Positions 50,699 to 60,679 of a stretch of 64,000 nucleotides of DNA are shown here, in pieces. The translations under genes and the position numbers were made by a program. Numbering within the stretch: the first letter of the stretch is position 1; every line of letters begins with the position of its first letter. The stretch comes from an uncultured Spartobacteria bacterium (lineage in GTDB: Bacteria; Verrucomicrobiota; Verrucomicrobiia; Chthoniobacterales; JAATET01): positions 35,507-99,506 of the forward strand of contig CALLUD010000026.1 in NCBI GenBank assembly GCA_938011325.1, in the 5' to 3' direction. The notes beneath the pieces were generated by a model, which was not told the DNA's origin, made no database searches, and saw nothing but the letters and a program-made list of their open reading frames with translations.

Positions 50699-52249
50699 TC
50701 AAAATATGATGTCCAGCCCGAGATTGACGAGGTTTCTTTCGTAGGAGTTCAGAGGCAGGTCGGAGAACAATCCAATATAGCTGTAGGTGCCGAGGAGCGC
50801 GAGGCCCCGGTTGAGGCGATAGCGCAGGGTGAGCGATCCGGAATATATTTCCTGCGTAAAATCCGTGGCCACACCGGGCTGATCGTAGGCATCGTGAGAG
50901 TAGTTGAAGGTCAAGCTGCCGGTCAGGCGTCCGGTAATCGCGTATTCCACCCCCAGGCTTCCACGCAGCGTTTCGCGAATGGACACACCGCTTACCCCTG
51001 AAGGCTCGGTTCCATAGCGAAGATTCGCGAAAACGGAAGATCGCGGCGCAAACTCATAACTGAGCGAGGTCTCCAGAAAAGGTCCCAGATACTCGGATGG
51101 GCCATCGACGGCGGGATTCGTCAGTCGCCGCTGCTCCGCACCGAACTGGAAGGACCAGTTCACCCGATTGGAAAAGGTGTGCAAAAAGCCGACCGTCAGA
51201 ATGTGGCCTTCCGACCCAAGGTCGGCTTCGTAGTAAGTGACCGGGTTGTAGCGATATTCCACTGTTCCGGTGGTTCGAGGGGTGAGCAGGTAATCGAGAG
51301 CGAGGTGCGCTGTTTGGGAGTAAAATCCGAGGCCCCGGTTAACCGCTTCGTCGGTGTATTGGTAGCCAAGCAGCGAATAGCCGGCACGAACCGCAAGTCG
51401 GGGGCGAAGGGTATATTGTGCGCTGAGCCGTGTGTCCGTATACCAATAGTCTCCACTGAAGCGGGTGACACTTCCCACGAGCTGCGGCTCTGGTTGGGCC
51501 AGGTAGGCTGTTCGAGTGGAGAAATCCAGTTTCAGGCGACGGTTCACTTCATACTCCGCCGACAGGACAAGACTCGCATTGTAGTCCGTCGGATCGCTTG
51601 GGCGATTATCGTAGTAGGTCACCCCTCCTCCCAAGCGACTGTTCACGTGCCAGCGGGTTGACCCGAAATCATAGTTTGCCGCTCCATTGAAACCGGAGGT
51701 GTAGCTGGAAATCGGATTCTCCGGTGCGTAAAGAACGTTACTGTCGTAACCAACCCGCGGCCCAAGAGAGATAAAGAAATTGTCCTTCTGGCCTCTCGTT
51801 GTCCCGACCTCGTCCATCGCAAAAAACTCGGACAGAACCGATGAGAGAAAACTGAACGGTTGAACGAGAGGGGGCTCTTCCTCCGAGGAGCCATGCGTGG
51901 TTCCATCGGCATCCTCGACGGAGAGTGCTCGCGCGACCTGAGGGCGGCGTTCCTGTGGCGGACCGGAGTCCGATTCAGCCTCTGCCTCCACTGAAGCCGC
52001 GTCTGATTTGAGCGGCACAGCCGTTGCCTCGGTATCTGTCGAATCTCTCGAGGTTTCACGTGCGTCTGCGCGCGATCCAATCTCCTCCGGCACCGGCTCC
52101 AGGGAGGTCCCAATCCCGGTGGCTTCGAGTTCTTCCTCAAGAGAAACAGCTGTCTCCTGGCTCGATACTGTGGAAGTGAACGCCAATATGGCAATGGCAA
52201 GAACCCTCGGGAGGGATCGCCCCCGAGATAAGCAGAATCGCCGGATCAT
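50699..52249 (-). CDS. outer-membrane beta-barrel protein of the polysaccharide locus
   Basis: A 516-aa protein with a signal peptide (to about residue 30). An acidic, disordered-looking segment (residues about 35-130) is followed by a beta-barrel region with alternating pattern and aromatic girdles (GPRVGYDSNVLYAPENPI, NYSHDAYDQPG). The C-terminus ends in LDIIF, a terminal Phe as used by the BAM machinery. Such barrels occur in exopolysaccharide clusters next to Wza-like proteins and may form the outer pore. The start ATG overlaps the stop of the upstream O-antigen ligase gene (ATGA). Confidence 0.8.
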   Translation of the reverse strand: MIRRFCLSRGRSLPRVLAIAILAFTSTVSSQETAVSLEEELEATGIGTSLEPVPEEIGSRADARETSRDSTDTEATAVPLKSDAASVEAEAESDSGPPQERRPQVARALSVEDADGTTHGSSEEEPPLVQPFSFLSSVLSEFFAMDEVGTTRGQKDNFFISLGPRVGYDSNVLYAPENPISSYTSGFNGAANYDFGSTRWHVNSRLGGGVTYYDNRPSDPTDYNASLVLSAEYEVNRRLKLDFSTRTAYLAQPEPQLVGSVTRFSGDYWYTDTRLSAQYTLRPRLAVRAGYSLLGYQYTDEAVNRGLGFYSQTAHLALDYLLTPRTTGTVEYRYNPVTYYEADLGSEGHILTVGFLHTFSNRVNWSFQFGAEQRRLTNPAVDGPSEYLGPFLETSLSYEFAPRSSVFANLRYGTEPSGVSGVSIRETLRGSLGVEYAITGRLTGSLTFNYSHDAYDQPGVATDFTQEIYSGSLTLRYRLNRGLALLGTYSYIGLFSDLPLNSYERNLVNLGLDIIF

Positions 52250-54126
52250 TGGCGATTCTCCCGATTGATTTCCCGGATCTCGGAATACCGAAATGCCGCA
52301 TACTCGCCCCCGCCCAAATTGGCACCCACGAAATAAGCCTGTTCCGCGAAGTCGTTGTTTTTGACTGCACGGTAATGATCCCCCAGCGCACCAAACGAAA
52401 AAGCAGTCCACGGACTCATCGCCACGACGACATCAGTTTCATCACCTGCTTCCTCGGAGAGCCCTGCGACATCCAGCGCTTGCGCAAGCACAGCACGCGA
52501 TTGGCGATCGTTGGGACGCAACTTCACCACTTGCCGTAGATCTTCTATGGCGGCGTTGAGCTGTCGTTCGCCCGGCTCCGGATCAATCCACCGGCCTGCA
52601 TTTGCATCTGCCAACGAAATTTTTCCTCTCAACTCCAGCAGACCGGCGTGGTCCGGTCGTGCCTGCAGGCCAAGCTCCGCAAATTCCGCGGCCTGTTTCG
52701 AGCGTCCCGCTATCCAGGCGTTCTCCGCTCTCAGCCAGTAGTAGTCCGCAGGAGCCGTTTGCCACATGAATGCGGTTAATGCGGCCGCGACACCGATCAA
52801 AGCCACGGCGCCCATCACACGGGAAATGACGGTGATGGCGCCACCTTTGTTCCAATACGTCGAACTCACCATGCCCAGCAGTGCCGCACAAAGCAGCGCA
52901 TTTGCCGGGATATGCAGATTGAAGTCCAGCACACTGTGCACCACGAATCCGCCAAGCGCCGACGTCGCTCCCAATTGAATGGCGCCGCCATTCGAGAGGC
53001 CCGATTCGCCGGAATGGACGCGTTCTTTCAACTGGTCGAGAAAACCGCACGCGCCATTTCCCCACGCCATAAAAACAAACGCGGCGACGAGACCGAATCC
53101 GATGATTCCGTAGTCGGAGAGAAGCTGAACCCAATCGTTGTGGGCATACACCGCATCGGCTGGAAGGTGATCCAGCCTTGCCCATCTCGAGCCGTGAGAA
53201 TACGCCCCTGCTCCCTGCCCAATCACGGGCGTTTCCTGGAACAATCGCCATCCAACTCGCGTGAAGGACACTCGGATATCGGGAGATTCAAAAGCACTGT
53301 CCAGTCGCCCCTTCGCCACCCAGCTTGACGAGTAGACAAACCACACGCCAACGAGCACCACAGCAGCGACGGTTAGTCCTCCCGCGAGAATGACGGCTCC
53401 TCCGCGCCTTAATGCAATCAACGCCCCGAAGCAGCTCAGCACCACAAACAGGAGCAACCCGACGACCAGATTCAACATCCCACCGCGACTGCCGGAAAAA
53501 ACGAGCAGCGCTCCAAAGGTCACGGCGAGGTAGAGCAGAAAAATCCGCGCCGCAAGCGGGCACCGTCCCCACACACCGACACTGAGGCACATCAATGCGG
53601 CTGCGCTCATCAACCAGGCAAGCTGGTTCGGATTGAGAAAGAACCCCGTCGCACGCGCCGGAAACTTGTCCGCATAGAATTCGCGCAGCCGCTCGGATGC
53701 CCAGAACACCGGCTCGAACGCCTCGCTCTTCGCTACCTGCAGTCCCCCAACGAACGCCTGGAGGGCGCATCCCGCCAGAAGCAGCACAAGAAAGATGGAG
53801 CGGGATCTGCTGTCGGTCAGGCAGGTGGAAAGGGTCAACCACACCACGGCACCTGCCAGCAGAATTCCAAGATCCATTTCCGCCAGGAGACGATCCTCGC
53901 TGACCCAGCAGCGCCAGCCGAGATAACCGGCCGCCATCAATCCAAAAATGAGAACCAGCAGACTCGGAGCAGAGCGGGCGCGAAACAGCCCGAGCAAGCT
54001 GCAAATGCCAGCGACGACAGCAATCGCGTAGGCAGGAACCGGGAGCGCCGGCACCATCGCCCCTCCATGCAATGCCTGTGCCGCCAGCAACGAGAGGCCG
54101 AGGAGAAGAGCAGCGAAGGTTTTCAT
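52246..54126 (-). CDS. O-antigen ligase/polymerase-like protein with TPR tail
   Basis: A 626-aa membrane protein. About ten to twelve helices run to residue ~450; a periplasmic loop contains the Wzy_C signature region (FQETPVIGQGAGAYSHGSRW, YAHNDWVQLLSDYGIIGFGL). The C-terminal 170 residues are soluble and look like TPR repeats (AAEFAELGLQARPDHAGLLELRG). This layout matches polymerase/ligase family members that process exopolysaccharide chains. It is the first gene of the minus-strand arm and overlaps the beta-barrel gene downstream by four bases. A second polymerase-like gene lies at 58005-59534. Confidence 0.88.
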   Translation of the reverse strand: MKTFAALLLGLSLLAAQALHGGAMVPALPVPAYAIAVVAGICSLLGLFRARSAPSLLVLIFGLMAAGYLGWRCWVSEDRLLAEMDLGILLAGAVVWLTLSTCLTDSRSRSIFLVLLLAGCALQAFVGGLQVAKSEAFEPVFWASERLREFYADKFPARATGFFLNPNQLAWLMSAAALMCLSVGVWGRCPLAARIFLLYLAVTFGALLVFSGSRGGMLNLVVGLLLFVVLSCFGALIALRRGGAVILAGGLTVAAVVLVGVWFVYSSSWVAKGRLDSAFESPDIRVSFTRVGWRLFQETPVIGQGAGAYSHGSRWARLDHLPADAVYAHNDWVQLLSDYGIIGFGLVAAFVFMAWGNGACGFLDQLKERVHSGESGLSNGGAIQLGATSALGGFVVHSVLDFNLHIPANALLCAALLGMVSSTYWNKGGAITVISRVMGAVALIGVAAALTAFMWQTAPADYYWLRAENAWIAGRSKQAAEFAELGLQARPDHAGLLELRGKISLADANAGRWIDPEPGERQLNAAIEDLRQVVKLRPNDRQSRAVLAQALDVAGLSEEAGDETDVVVAMSPWTAFSFGALGDHYRAVKNNDFAEQAYFVGANLGGGEYAAFRYSEIREINRENRQ

Positions 54127-54355
54127 TGGAGGAGAGGCGGGAGTGTGTTTACGGAGAACCTCTCATGCACGCTTAAATTTTTGTCGCAACTTGCAATTTT
54201 TTCGTCATGCCCCCGGAAACTCCTGACATTCCAACCTCGCCACAACCTGTGTGGAAAACCCGCGCGATTCTCACGCAGATTCGTGCTCAGCGAAGGTTCG
54301 AGTAACTCTCAAAGCTCGCCAACAAGCGTTTCCCCATCTACTCCGTCACCAGTTC

Positions 54356-55738
54356 ATGCGCACCGAACTCTCTCATGCGGCGGCCTGTCGTGCGTTCGCC
54401 ATGATCTCGGCGCTTGTTTGCGGCATGTTGACTCTGCGGCTGTATGGGCAATACCTCGAGCCGAAAAGTTACGGCATCATTTTGATCGCGCTGCAGCTTG
54501 TTGGATACCTTCCGTTTCTCGACGGAGGGTTTCGAACCGTCCTGAACCGGCGCATGCTTGCGACGGACAGCGATGGCGAGAAGGACTCCCTCAGGAGGTT
54601 TGGCCAGAGCTTCTACTCGTGGCTGCTCCTCGCGGCCATGGCGTGCGCCACGGTCATGATGCTCGTCTATTTCGCACTCACCCGTGCCCGTGACGGTGAG
54701 ACCGTGCCGTCTTTCTGGTTGTTCGCAGCCATTGGGGTTGCGGGAAGTCTTGCGTTTTTCGCGAACGCTCAAGCGGCTCTGCTCATCGGCCTCGGCGCCC
54801 AGGCAAAGTTATTTCTGATCAACGGAGCCAGTTCATGGCTTGTCCTCGCCGCCCTTTGGTCCCTTCTCGAGCATTCGTTTTCCTATTGGGCTTTCCCGCT
54901 CTCGATGCTTGCGGGCGGAATCGGCACACTCTTTCTCGCGTTCCTTGCTTTTATGCGGGCCGGCAAACGGTTCGCCATCTTTTCATGGCAGACCGGCGAG
55001 TCCTTCAAATCTGTATTCCACACCGTAAAAGCAGAGGCGTGGCAAAGCTTTCGGAGTCAACTGGCCATTTTTGTGATGATGACTTCCGATGTCGTCCTCG
55101 TCGGTATTTTCTGTGCGCCCGAGCAGGTGGCGGTCTACGGAATTTTTTCGAGGCTGATTGGAATCACACGCGGTCTCCTTCAATCGCTTCCCGAGGCCTC
55201 CTGGCCACTGATTGCGAGGGCACGTGGCGCGACTCACGACGGCTTTGCGGACTGGCTCGTCCATACCATCGCATGGCTTCACGGCTTTGCCGCCGGTGGA
55301 ATCGTCATATTGGCCATTCCATTCATTCAATGGTATATGGGCTCCGCTTGGAGTGCGCCGACCTCGCTGGCAGTGCTTCTCACGGCACGCTTTCTGGTGA
55401 TCGGAGCTTCCTCATCGGCATCCTATTACTTTTACGGAACGGGGGACTTCCGCCTTCTCGCCAAGCTTTCCCAGCGTGAAGCGCTGGTCGCCATTGTGCT
55501 TTCCGTGCTCCTCGCACCCGCACTGGGAATGGAAGGAATCGCGATGGCCTACCTTGCTTCCACTTGTGCGGGAACGTTCATTCCCATGGTGCTGGCCTAC
55601 TCCTCTGTTCGTCACCTCTCCGCTTCAAGCGTGTTCGCACGAATCTGGCTTCGCGCCGGAGCCGGGAGCGTGCTTGGAGCCGTCACCGGCTTCGCACTCC
55701 TCGAACTTGCAAACCGGTTGTTCCGCCTGACGTCATAG
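54356..55738 (+). CDS. polysaccharide flippase (Wzx/MATE-like)
   Basis: A 460-aa membrane protein with about 12 to 14 predicted helices, typical of the PST/MVF flippase group that moves lipid-linked repeat units across the inner membrane. Helices are seen throughout (ALVCGMLTLRLYGQYLEP at the start, FSYWAFPLSMLAGGIGTLFL in the middle, AVLLTARFLVIGASSSASYY late). Charged loops are short. It is the first gene of the plus-strand arm. The start is ATG 54356 in my reading; a GTG at 54251 would add 35 residues with no membrane segment. Confidence 0.85.
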   Translation: MRTELSHAAACRAFAMISALVCGMLTLRLYGQYLEPKSYGIILIALQLVGYLPFLDGGFRTVLNRRMLATDSDGEKDSLRRFGQSFYSWLLLAAMACATVMMLVYFALTRARDGETVPSFWLFAAIGVAGSLAFFANAQAALLIGLGAQAKLFLINGASSWLVLAALWSLLEHSFSYWAFPLSMLAGGIGTLFLAFLAFMRAGKRFAIFSWQTGESFKSVFHTVKAEAWQSFRSQLAIFVMMTSDVVLVGIFCAPEQVAVYGIFSRLIGITRGLLQSLPEASWPLIARARGATHDGFADWLVHTIAWLHGFAAGGIVILAIPFIQWYMGSAWSAPTSLAVLLTARFLVIGASSSASYYFYGTGDFRLLAKLSQREALVAIVLSVLLAPALGMEGIAMAYLASTCAGTFIPMVLAYSSVRHLSASSVFARIWLRAGAGSVLGAVTGFALLELANRLFRLTS

Positions 55739-55998
55739 TTTGCTCTGGTGTCGATTCAGAGCAGCACCAATACTCACCGCTTTTCACGCATGGGACCGCT
55801 GAGACGATCAATCAAACGGCTGCCGGAACGCTGCGCCCCCGGGCTCCTTTCCGTGAGCCGCCAGTTTCGCGGCGATCTGCCACCGGCGAACGGAACCTTC
55901 AAAGGCCGTCGCTGCGGAGGAAGCGCTTGTGAAACGATTGAATCTGCTCACGTTTTTTGGACCGGGCGATAGCCGGCTTGGAACCCCCTACTGTTCAG
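55739..55998. other. 260-base space without a recognisable gene
   Basis: Short open frames are present, none with domains or a supported ribosome site. A GTG-started frame (55929-56057) runs into the next gene in another phase. It may hold a secondary promoter for the downstream genes; no motif is convincing. Confidence 0.4.
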
Positions 55999-56808
55999 AT
56001 GTCCGATCACTCCTGCACCAAGCTTCCTCCACGCTCATGGAGCGATTCCCTCTTTGACGCGAAATATCTTGCGAAGCGGCTTCGGCCTTCCCTTTGGGAC
56101 GCGGGGTGCCTGCCACTTGCGGATCTCGCGAGCGTCGTCGCTGAGCTTGCACCACGTGGCACAGGCGTTCTTTACGACTACGGATGCGGCGGAGCACCGT
56201 ATCGGAATTTCTTCCAGCACTGCGAAGACTACATCGGTGCCGACATCGTTGCGGGTCCGCAGGTCGATCGTCTCTTGAACGCAGACGGCTCGACCGGAGA
56301 ACCCAGTGACGCTTACGACACCGTCCTGTCCTCGCAAGTCTTGGAGCATGTCCCCGATCCGCAAATTTATCTCAAGGAAGCCTTCCGTATCCTCAAGCCC
56401 GGTGGGTTGTTGCTTTTGACAACCCACGGAATGTTTCCTGAACACGGATGCCCCAATGACTTTCATCGATGGACCCCTGTCGGATTGTCAGCCGAGATGG
56501 AGCGGGCCGGGTTCTTGGTTGAATCGGCGTTCAAGATAACACCCGGCGCGCGCGCATCTGCCTATCTGCTTCATCTTGCGGTGGACGACTTTTGCTGCCG
56601 CTCGCGGAAGTTGACGCATTATTCCATCGCGGTTTTGCGCCGTATCTATCGACTCATGTTGCTGCCGGCGTTGAATGCATTTGCGTCGTTTGCCGAACCA
56701 CGGGTTTCCTTGCCAGCCGAGGCGCCCGAGCGGATTTATATTGGTGTTGGGGCTGTCGCACGCAAACCCTCCTCTTGCCCGGATTCCACCCGCCGTGACG
56801 ACCACTGA
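55999..56808 (+). CDS. SAM-dependent methyltransferase
   Basis: A 269-aa class I methyltransferase of the type found in polysaccharide clusters. Motif I is YDYGCGGAPYRNFF, followed by the acidic end of beta-2 in YIGADI. DTVLSSQVLEHVPDP and FRILKPGGLLLLTTHG are the post-motif blocks. The C-terminal 60 residues contain a Cys-rich FCCRSRK, then a hydrophobic segment (YRLMLLPALNAFASF), which may attach it to the membrane. The likely substrate is a sugar residue, not determined. The start is ATG 55999; the next gene overlaps its end. Confidence 0.85.
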   Translation: MSDHSCTKLPPRSWSDSLFDAKYLAKRLRPSLWDAGCLPLADLASVVAELAPRGTGVLYDYGCGGAPYRNFFQHCEDYIGADIVAGPQVDRLLNADGSTGEPSDAYDTVLSSQVLEHVPDPQIYLKEAFRILKPGGLLLLTTHGMFPEHGCPNDFHRWTPVGLSAEMERAGFLVESAFKITPGARASAYLLHLAVDDFCCRSRKLTHYSIAVLRRIYRLMLLPALNAFASFAEPRVSLPAEAPERIYIGVGAVARKPSSCPDSTRRDDH

Positions 56809-57994
56809 TCAGGAAAGGCCAGAGTCCATTAACGTGGTGCACTTTAACGCGCATTTTCAGTCGTTGGGGGGCGTCGAGGCCGTTCTGAAGACGCATTATC
56901 AATCAGACAAAAAGTTTGGGCTGAATTCCCGTTTCGTCATTACTCAGGAATCTTCGACTCCCGAGTTCCCCGACGTCACCTTCCTTGGTTTGACAGACTG
57001 GGCGAATATCCGCTCCGCGAAAAATCGCTTTCGCCGGCTGGCGAAGGATGTGCCGGAAAGATGCGCCATCTATCACTCAAACTGGCTTCTTCCGTTGTTT
57101 GCGAATATTGACAAGGCGACCCGAAGAATTCTGGTCCTGCATAGTGACTATCCTTCGCTGGCAGAGCATCTGAAGTCCCATCTCCCGTATTTTGACGGCG
57201 TTATTACGGTAAGCGAGGAACTGTTGAAAAAGCTGATGTCCGTTGGACTCCCCCCCTCGCGATCCGTTCAAGTTCCTTATCCGATATCTCCTCCCCCCGA
57301 CGTGGATATCTCCCGACCGGATTCCAAAGCCGTGCTTCGCGTCGGATATTGCGGGCGGCTGGAGGTAAATCAAAAGCGGGTGGACCGTCTTCCGGAGTTG
57401 CTAACCCGAATCCGCAGCCGGAAGATCCCGATTCAATTTGAATTGCTCGGAGGAGGCCCCGACGAAGACCTCTTAAGAAGGCAAATTGGAAGCCATTCTG
57501 ATGTGACGTTTCTGGGACGGCGCAGCGGGTTGGATTACTGGAAGGCTCTTCAGGGTTGGGATTGCATGGTCTTTGTCAGTGATTTCGAAGGAACACCAAT
57601 TGCACTGCTGGAGGGGATGAGCGCCGGCGTAATTCCCATTTTTCCCAATATCGGCTCAGGAGGCGATCAGATGGTTCGCTCCCTTCAAACTGACTTGGTA
57701 TATGAGTCGGGAAACCTCGATCGCGCGGCCGAGGCTATTGAGAGAGTTTGCAATTTTCCTCCGCAAAAGAAACGGGCGCTTAGGGAAAAGGCCCGTATGC
57801 TTGTGGAGCCACATCTCGATCAAACTTATTTAAAGCGATTCACCGAATTCGTTCGACGCATCCATCACATGCCCTCGCACCGAACATCCCGTCCCTTTCC
57901 CCAGCATCTTGCGCGTGAGGTGCTCCCCTTTAAAGTATTGCGATGGGCTAATCACTTTCGCCGTCAGTTCCATATAAACGGCACCTCTTTATAA
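56795..57994 (+). CDS. GT4-family glycosyltransferase
   Basis: A 399-aa GT-B enzyme. The N-terminal domain opens with INVVHFNAHFQSLGGVEAVL (nucleotide-sugar GT-B start with a GG loop), and the C-terminal domain has RVGYCGRLEVNQKRVDRLPEL and LLGGGPDEDLLRR. The donor-site E-x7-E motif is SDFEGTPIALLEGMSAG. It probably adds one sugar of the repeat unit. The start codon is uncertain: GTG 56795 overlaps the previous gene by 14 bases; GTG 56834 is an alternative close to the domain start. No ATG fits. Confidence 0.87.
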   Translation: MTTTDQERPESINVVHFNAHFQSLGGVEAVLKTHYQSDKKFGLNSRFVITQESSTPEFPDVTFLGLTDWANIRSAKNRFRRLAKDVPERCAIYHSNWLLPLFANIDKATRRILVLHSDYPSLAEHLKSHLPYFDGVITVSEELLKKLMSVGLPPSRSVQVPYPISPPPDVDISRPDSKAVLRVGYCGRLEVNQKRVDRLPELLTRIRSRKIPIQFELLGGGPDEDLLRRQIGSHSDVTFLGRRSGLDYWKALQGWDCMVFVSDFEGTPIALLEGMSAGVIPIFPNIGSGGDQMVRSLQTDLVYESGNLDRAAEAIERVCNFPPQKKRALREKARMLVEPHLDQTYLKRFTEFVRRIHHMPSHRTSRPFPQHLAREVLPFKVLRWANHFRRQFHINGTSL

Positions 57995-58004
57995 TTTTCC
58001 GGCC

Positions 58005-59534
58005 ATGGGCATCGACAATCGTATCATCGTAATTTTATTTACAACAGCAGCGGTGTTGCTGGCACCTGTCATAGGTGTGGCAGTCGGCTCTGGAGATATT
58101 ATTCTCCCCGCATTTTTTTTGATGCTGCTGTGTGGCGTGCTGGTCATCGCAAAGCCATCCATGGCGGTATTTCTCGCGGTCGCTCTAAGTGCAAGTGGAC
58201 TGACCCTGCCTGGATTGCCGGGGAATCTGGATCTTTTCCTGGTCTGTTCCCTCGCCCTTCTTGGTTGCACGCTGCTCGCGACGGTCTATCAGAAGGCAAT
58301 ACCGGTTCGCATCACCTTTCCCCATTGGATGCTGATCTTTTTCACCGGAATTGTTTTCATGACGGGCTTCCTCCGGGGATTTGGCTTTCAATCTCTAGGG
58401 TCGGGATTGTGGGGTGGGCTTTTTTACGTGCAAGTTCTCCTTGGAGGGACCTTGGTTTTCACGCTGCCGAGGATAAACATGGCACCACATCTGTGGCGTC
58501 CGGCGATCTTCTTGATGAGCATTTTGGCGATCCTGCCAACCCTCGCCACGCTTTTTCTAATCTGGGGTCTCCCCTACCAGGTGTTTGGTCTTTTCCTTAA
58601 ATTGGGCTCGGGGTTCGAGCAGCTATATGCAGAAACTCTTCAGGGAGGACAGGGTATCGGCCGATTGAACAGTGCCGGGTTTGCGGCACAGACGATGCTA
58701 ATCGGATTTCTAGCCATCGTGCCCACAAGAAAACTCTTCCATATCCGTGGAGCGCTCTGGTGGCTTTGGCTGCTGGCGATCATAGCCATTTCGCTGTTAA
58801 GTGGAGCTCGCCTCCTTACAGTCATGCTGCCATGCACGGTGTTTGTAGCAGTCCTCCTGCAGCGCAGCTTGACGATTCCTCGGGTAATTCTGGGAGTTCT
58901 AATCTCGATTCTGGGCATTATCACTGTTTACTACACCATCGACTCCCTGCCTTATAGTGTCCAAAGAACATTGAGCTGGTTGCCTGGCCTCAAGGTATCC
59001 AATGCCGTGGCCCAGGACGCAGCGGGCACGGTCGACTGGCGGCTGGATCTGTGGCATGCGGCCATCCGTTACATCCCAGAGTATTTCTGGCTTGGCAAAG
59101 GCTTTTCCTACGACGGACGCCTTCTCGCAGTGAGTCAGATGCGTGGAGTCGGCGGGGATCCCTTGGATTGGGCAATGATCATGGGATGGTATCATCATGG
59201 TTGCCTCAGCCTCCTCCTCCTCCTCGGAATCGGTGGATTGATTACCGGAATCTGCATGATGATTTTTTCTGTTTGGAATCATTTCCGGCTCAACTCTGCC
59301 ACATGGAATTCGCCCACACTTCATCTATGCCACCAGGCCGTGCTGGCTTCACAGATTGTTGGCACTAGTATCTTCCTTATTATTGCGGGGGACGTTCAGG
59401 AATATATGGCGAGATTTTTATTACAGTGGGCGATCCTCGACAGCCTGCGAGTATGCGACGGAAAATTGAGAGCGGTTGAGCTGGATGAAGAAATCATGGA
59501 AGACGAATCGCATTACGCGCCGGTGTCGGAATGA
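58005..59534 (+). CDS. O-antigen polymerase-like membrane protein
   Basis: A 509-aa protein with about 12 helices (TAAVLLAPVIGVAVGSGDII at the start, WWLWLLAIIAISLLSG in the middle). A periplasmic loop region carries RLDLWHAAIRYIPEYFWLGKG and GWYHHGCLSLLLLLGIGG. The layout is that of Wzy/O-antigen ligase-like proteins. The G-K-G and H-H loop motifs match the Wzy_C type, so it may polymerise the repeat unit, while the TPR-tailed protein at 52246-54126 has a different task. It overlaps the following gene by four bases. Confidence 0.85.
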   Translation: MGIDNRIIVILFTTAAVLLAPVIGVAVGSGDIILPAFFLMLLCGVLVIAKPSMAVFLAVALSASGLTLPGLPGNLDLFLVCSLALLGCTLLATVYQKAIPVRITFPHWMLIFFTGIVFMTGFLRGFGFQSLGSGLWGGLFYVQVLLGGTLVFTLPRINMAPHLWRPAIFLMSILAILPTLATLFLIWGLPYQVFGLFLKLGSGFEQLYAETLQGGQGIGRLNSAGFAAQTMLIGFLAIVPTRKLFHIRGALWWLWLLAIIAISLLSGARLLTVMLPCTVFVAVLLQRSLTIPRVILGVLISILGIITVYYTIDSLPYSVQRTLSWLPGLKVSNAVAQDAAGTVDWRLDLWHAAIRYIPEYFWLGKGFSYDGRLLAVSQMRGVGGDPLDWAMIMGWYHHGCLSLLLLLGIGGLITGICMMIFSVWNHFRLNSATWNSPTLHLCHQAVLASQIVGTSIFLIIAGDVQEYMARFLLQWAILDSLRVCDGKLRAVELDEEIMEDESHYAPVSE

Positions 59535-60679
59535 ACGAACATCGCGGACCTTTGGCTTCAGCGGCCTCGACTTCTTCCAGTGAACGCAAGCTCGGCTTTC
59601 CCGTGCTCCTTCTTTCCGGTTGCCACGGCCAGGGATCCGGAGCCGAACGAGTTCTGGAATATCTTCTGAGTTCCGGCAGGGAAGCGTTAGCCGCAAATCT
59701 CCAGGTGGCGGCACCAGAGGGTAGCAGCGTGCTGAATGCTGCCCGGGCTTATGGATACGCAACGTCCGTGTGGAAAAGTCGAACGCGAAGTTCTTTTCAA
59801 CAAGATCTCTCGGCGTTTTTCAAATTTCGCATTCCTGGGAAACAGACCCTCATTCACGCATGGCACGGACGCGGCTTCGAATGGGCAGCCCTTCTCGGAA
59901 AGCTCCACGGGCTTCCCGTCACAGGCACGCTTCACGATCACCCTGAGGCTGTTGGCTACAGCGCTTTGCGGCACAAGCTAATGCGTTGGGGCGCTCATCA
60001 GATGCGTGGGTTGGTTTGTGTGAGTCAAGCCCAGGCAGATGCATGCGCGAAATTGCGTTGGACAACTCCACTTCGAGTGATTCGGAACGGCATTCCTCCC
60101 GCGCCGGAAACTATGGAAATCCGGACCGCGCGTTTGCCATTTCGTGTGGCATTTCTGGGCTGCGCGGAAGCATGGAAAGGATTCGATGTGCTTCAGGAGG
60201 TCGCCGGGAAATTGAACGCCGGGCATTACATTTGGAACGCCTATGGCCCCATTCGTTCGAGTTCTTCACAAGCGCTTCGCGACAACAGTTTTTCGTCGCC
60301 GCCGATCTATTATCGAGGCCTTCAACCTCCGGAGGTCATTTACTCGGAAAACGATATCGTATTTCTTCCATCGATTCGTTTCGACCCCTTTCCCACTGTC
60401 CTCCTTGAAGCCGCTCGAGCCGGCTTGCCGGTCGTGGCGGCGCGTGTCGGCGGCACCCCGGAGATCGTGGTGCATGGAAAAACGGGGATCCTTTTTGAAG
60501 CGGGAAATGCCTCGGAAGCCGCAGAGGCCATCGAGTTGCTGCGATCAGACTCCGCAGCTTTCTCGCGCATGAGCCTAGCGTCGTTGGAGCACTTTCAGAC
60601 TCACTTCCAAGCCTCCCGAATGGTTGAGGAATACATTGACTTCTGGAACACCACGATCCCGAATGCGTCTTTCCATTGA
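59531..60679 (+). CDS. GT4-family glycosyltransferase
   Basis: A 382-aa GT-B enzyme. The N-terminal half has LLLSGCHGQGSGAERVLEYL with the GG/SG loop and HAWHGRGFEWAALLGKLHGL. The C-terminal half has FLGCAEAWKGFDVLQEVA and the donor site DPFPTVLLEAARAGLPVVAA, with the Glu of E-x7-E-like spacing, then GTPEIV. It starts with ATG overlapping the polymerase stop and is followed within 17 bases of overlap by another GT4 gene. Its substrate is unknown. Confidence 0.88.
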   Translation: MNEHRGPLASAASTSSSERKLGFPVLLLSGCHGQGSGAERVLEYLLSSGREALAANLQVAAPEGSSVLNAARAYGYATSVWKSRTRSSFQQDLSAFFKFRIPGKQTLIHAWHGRGFEWAALLGKLHGLPVTGTLHDHPEAVGYSALRHKLMRWGAHQMRGLVCVSQAQADACAKLRWTTPLRVIRNGIPPAPETMEIRTARLPFRVAFLGCAEAWKGFDVLQEVAGKLNAGHYIWNAYGPIRSSSSQALRDNSFSSPPIYYRGLQPPEVIYSENDIVFLPSIRFDPFPTVLLEAARAGLPVVAARVGGTPEIVVHGKTGILFEAGNASEAAEAIELLRSDSAAFSRMSLASLEHFQTHFQASRMVEEYIDFWNTTIPNASFH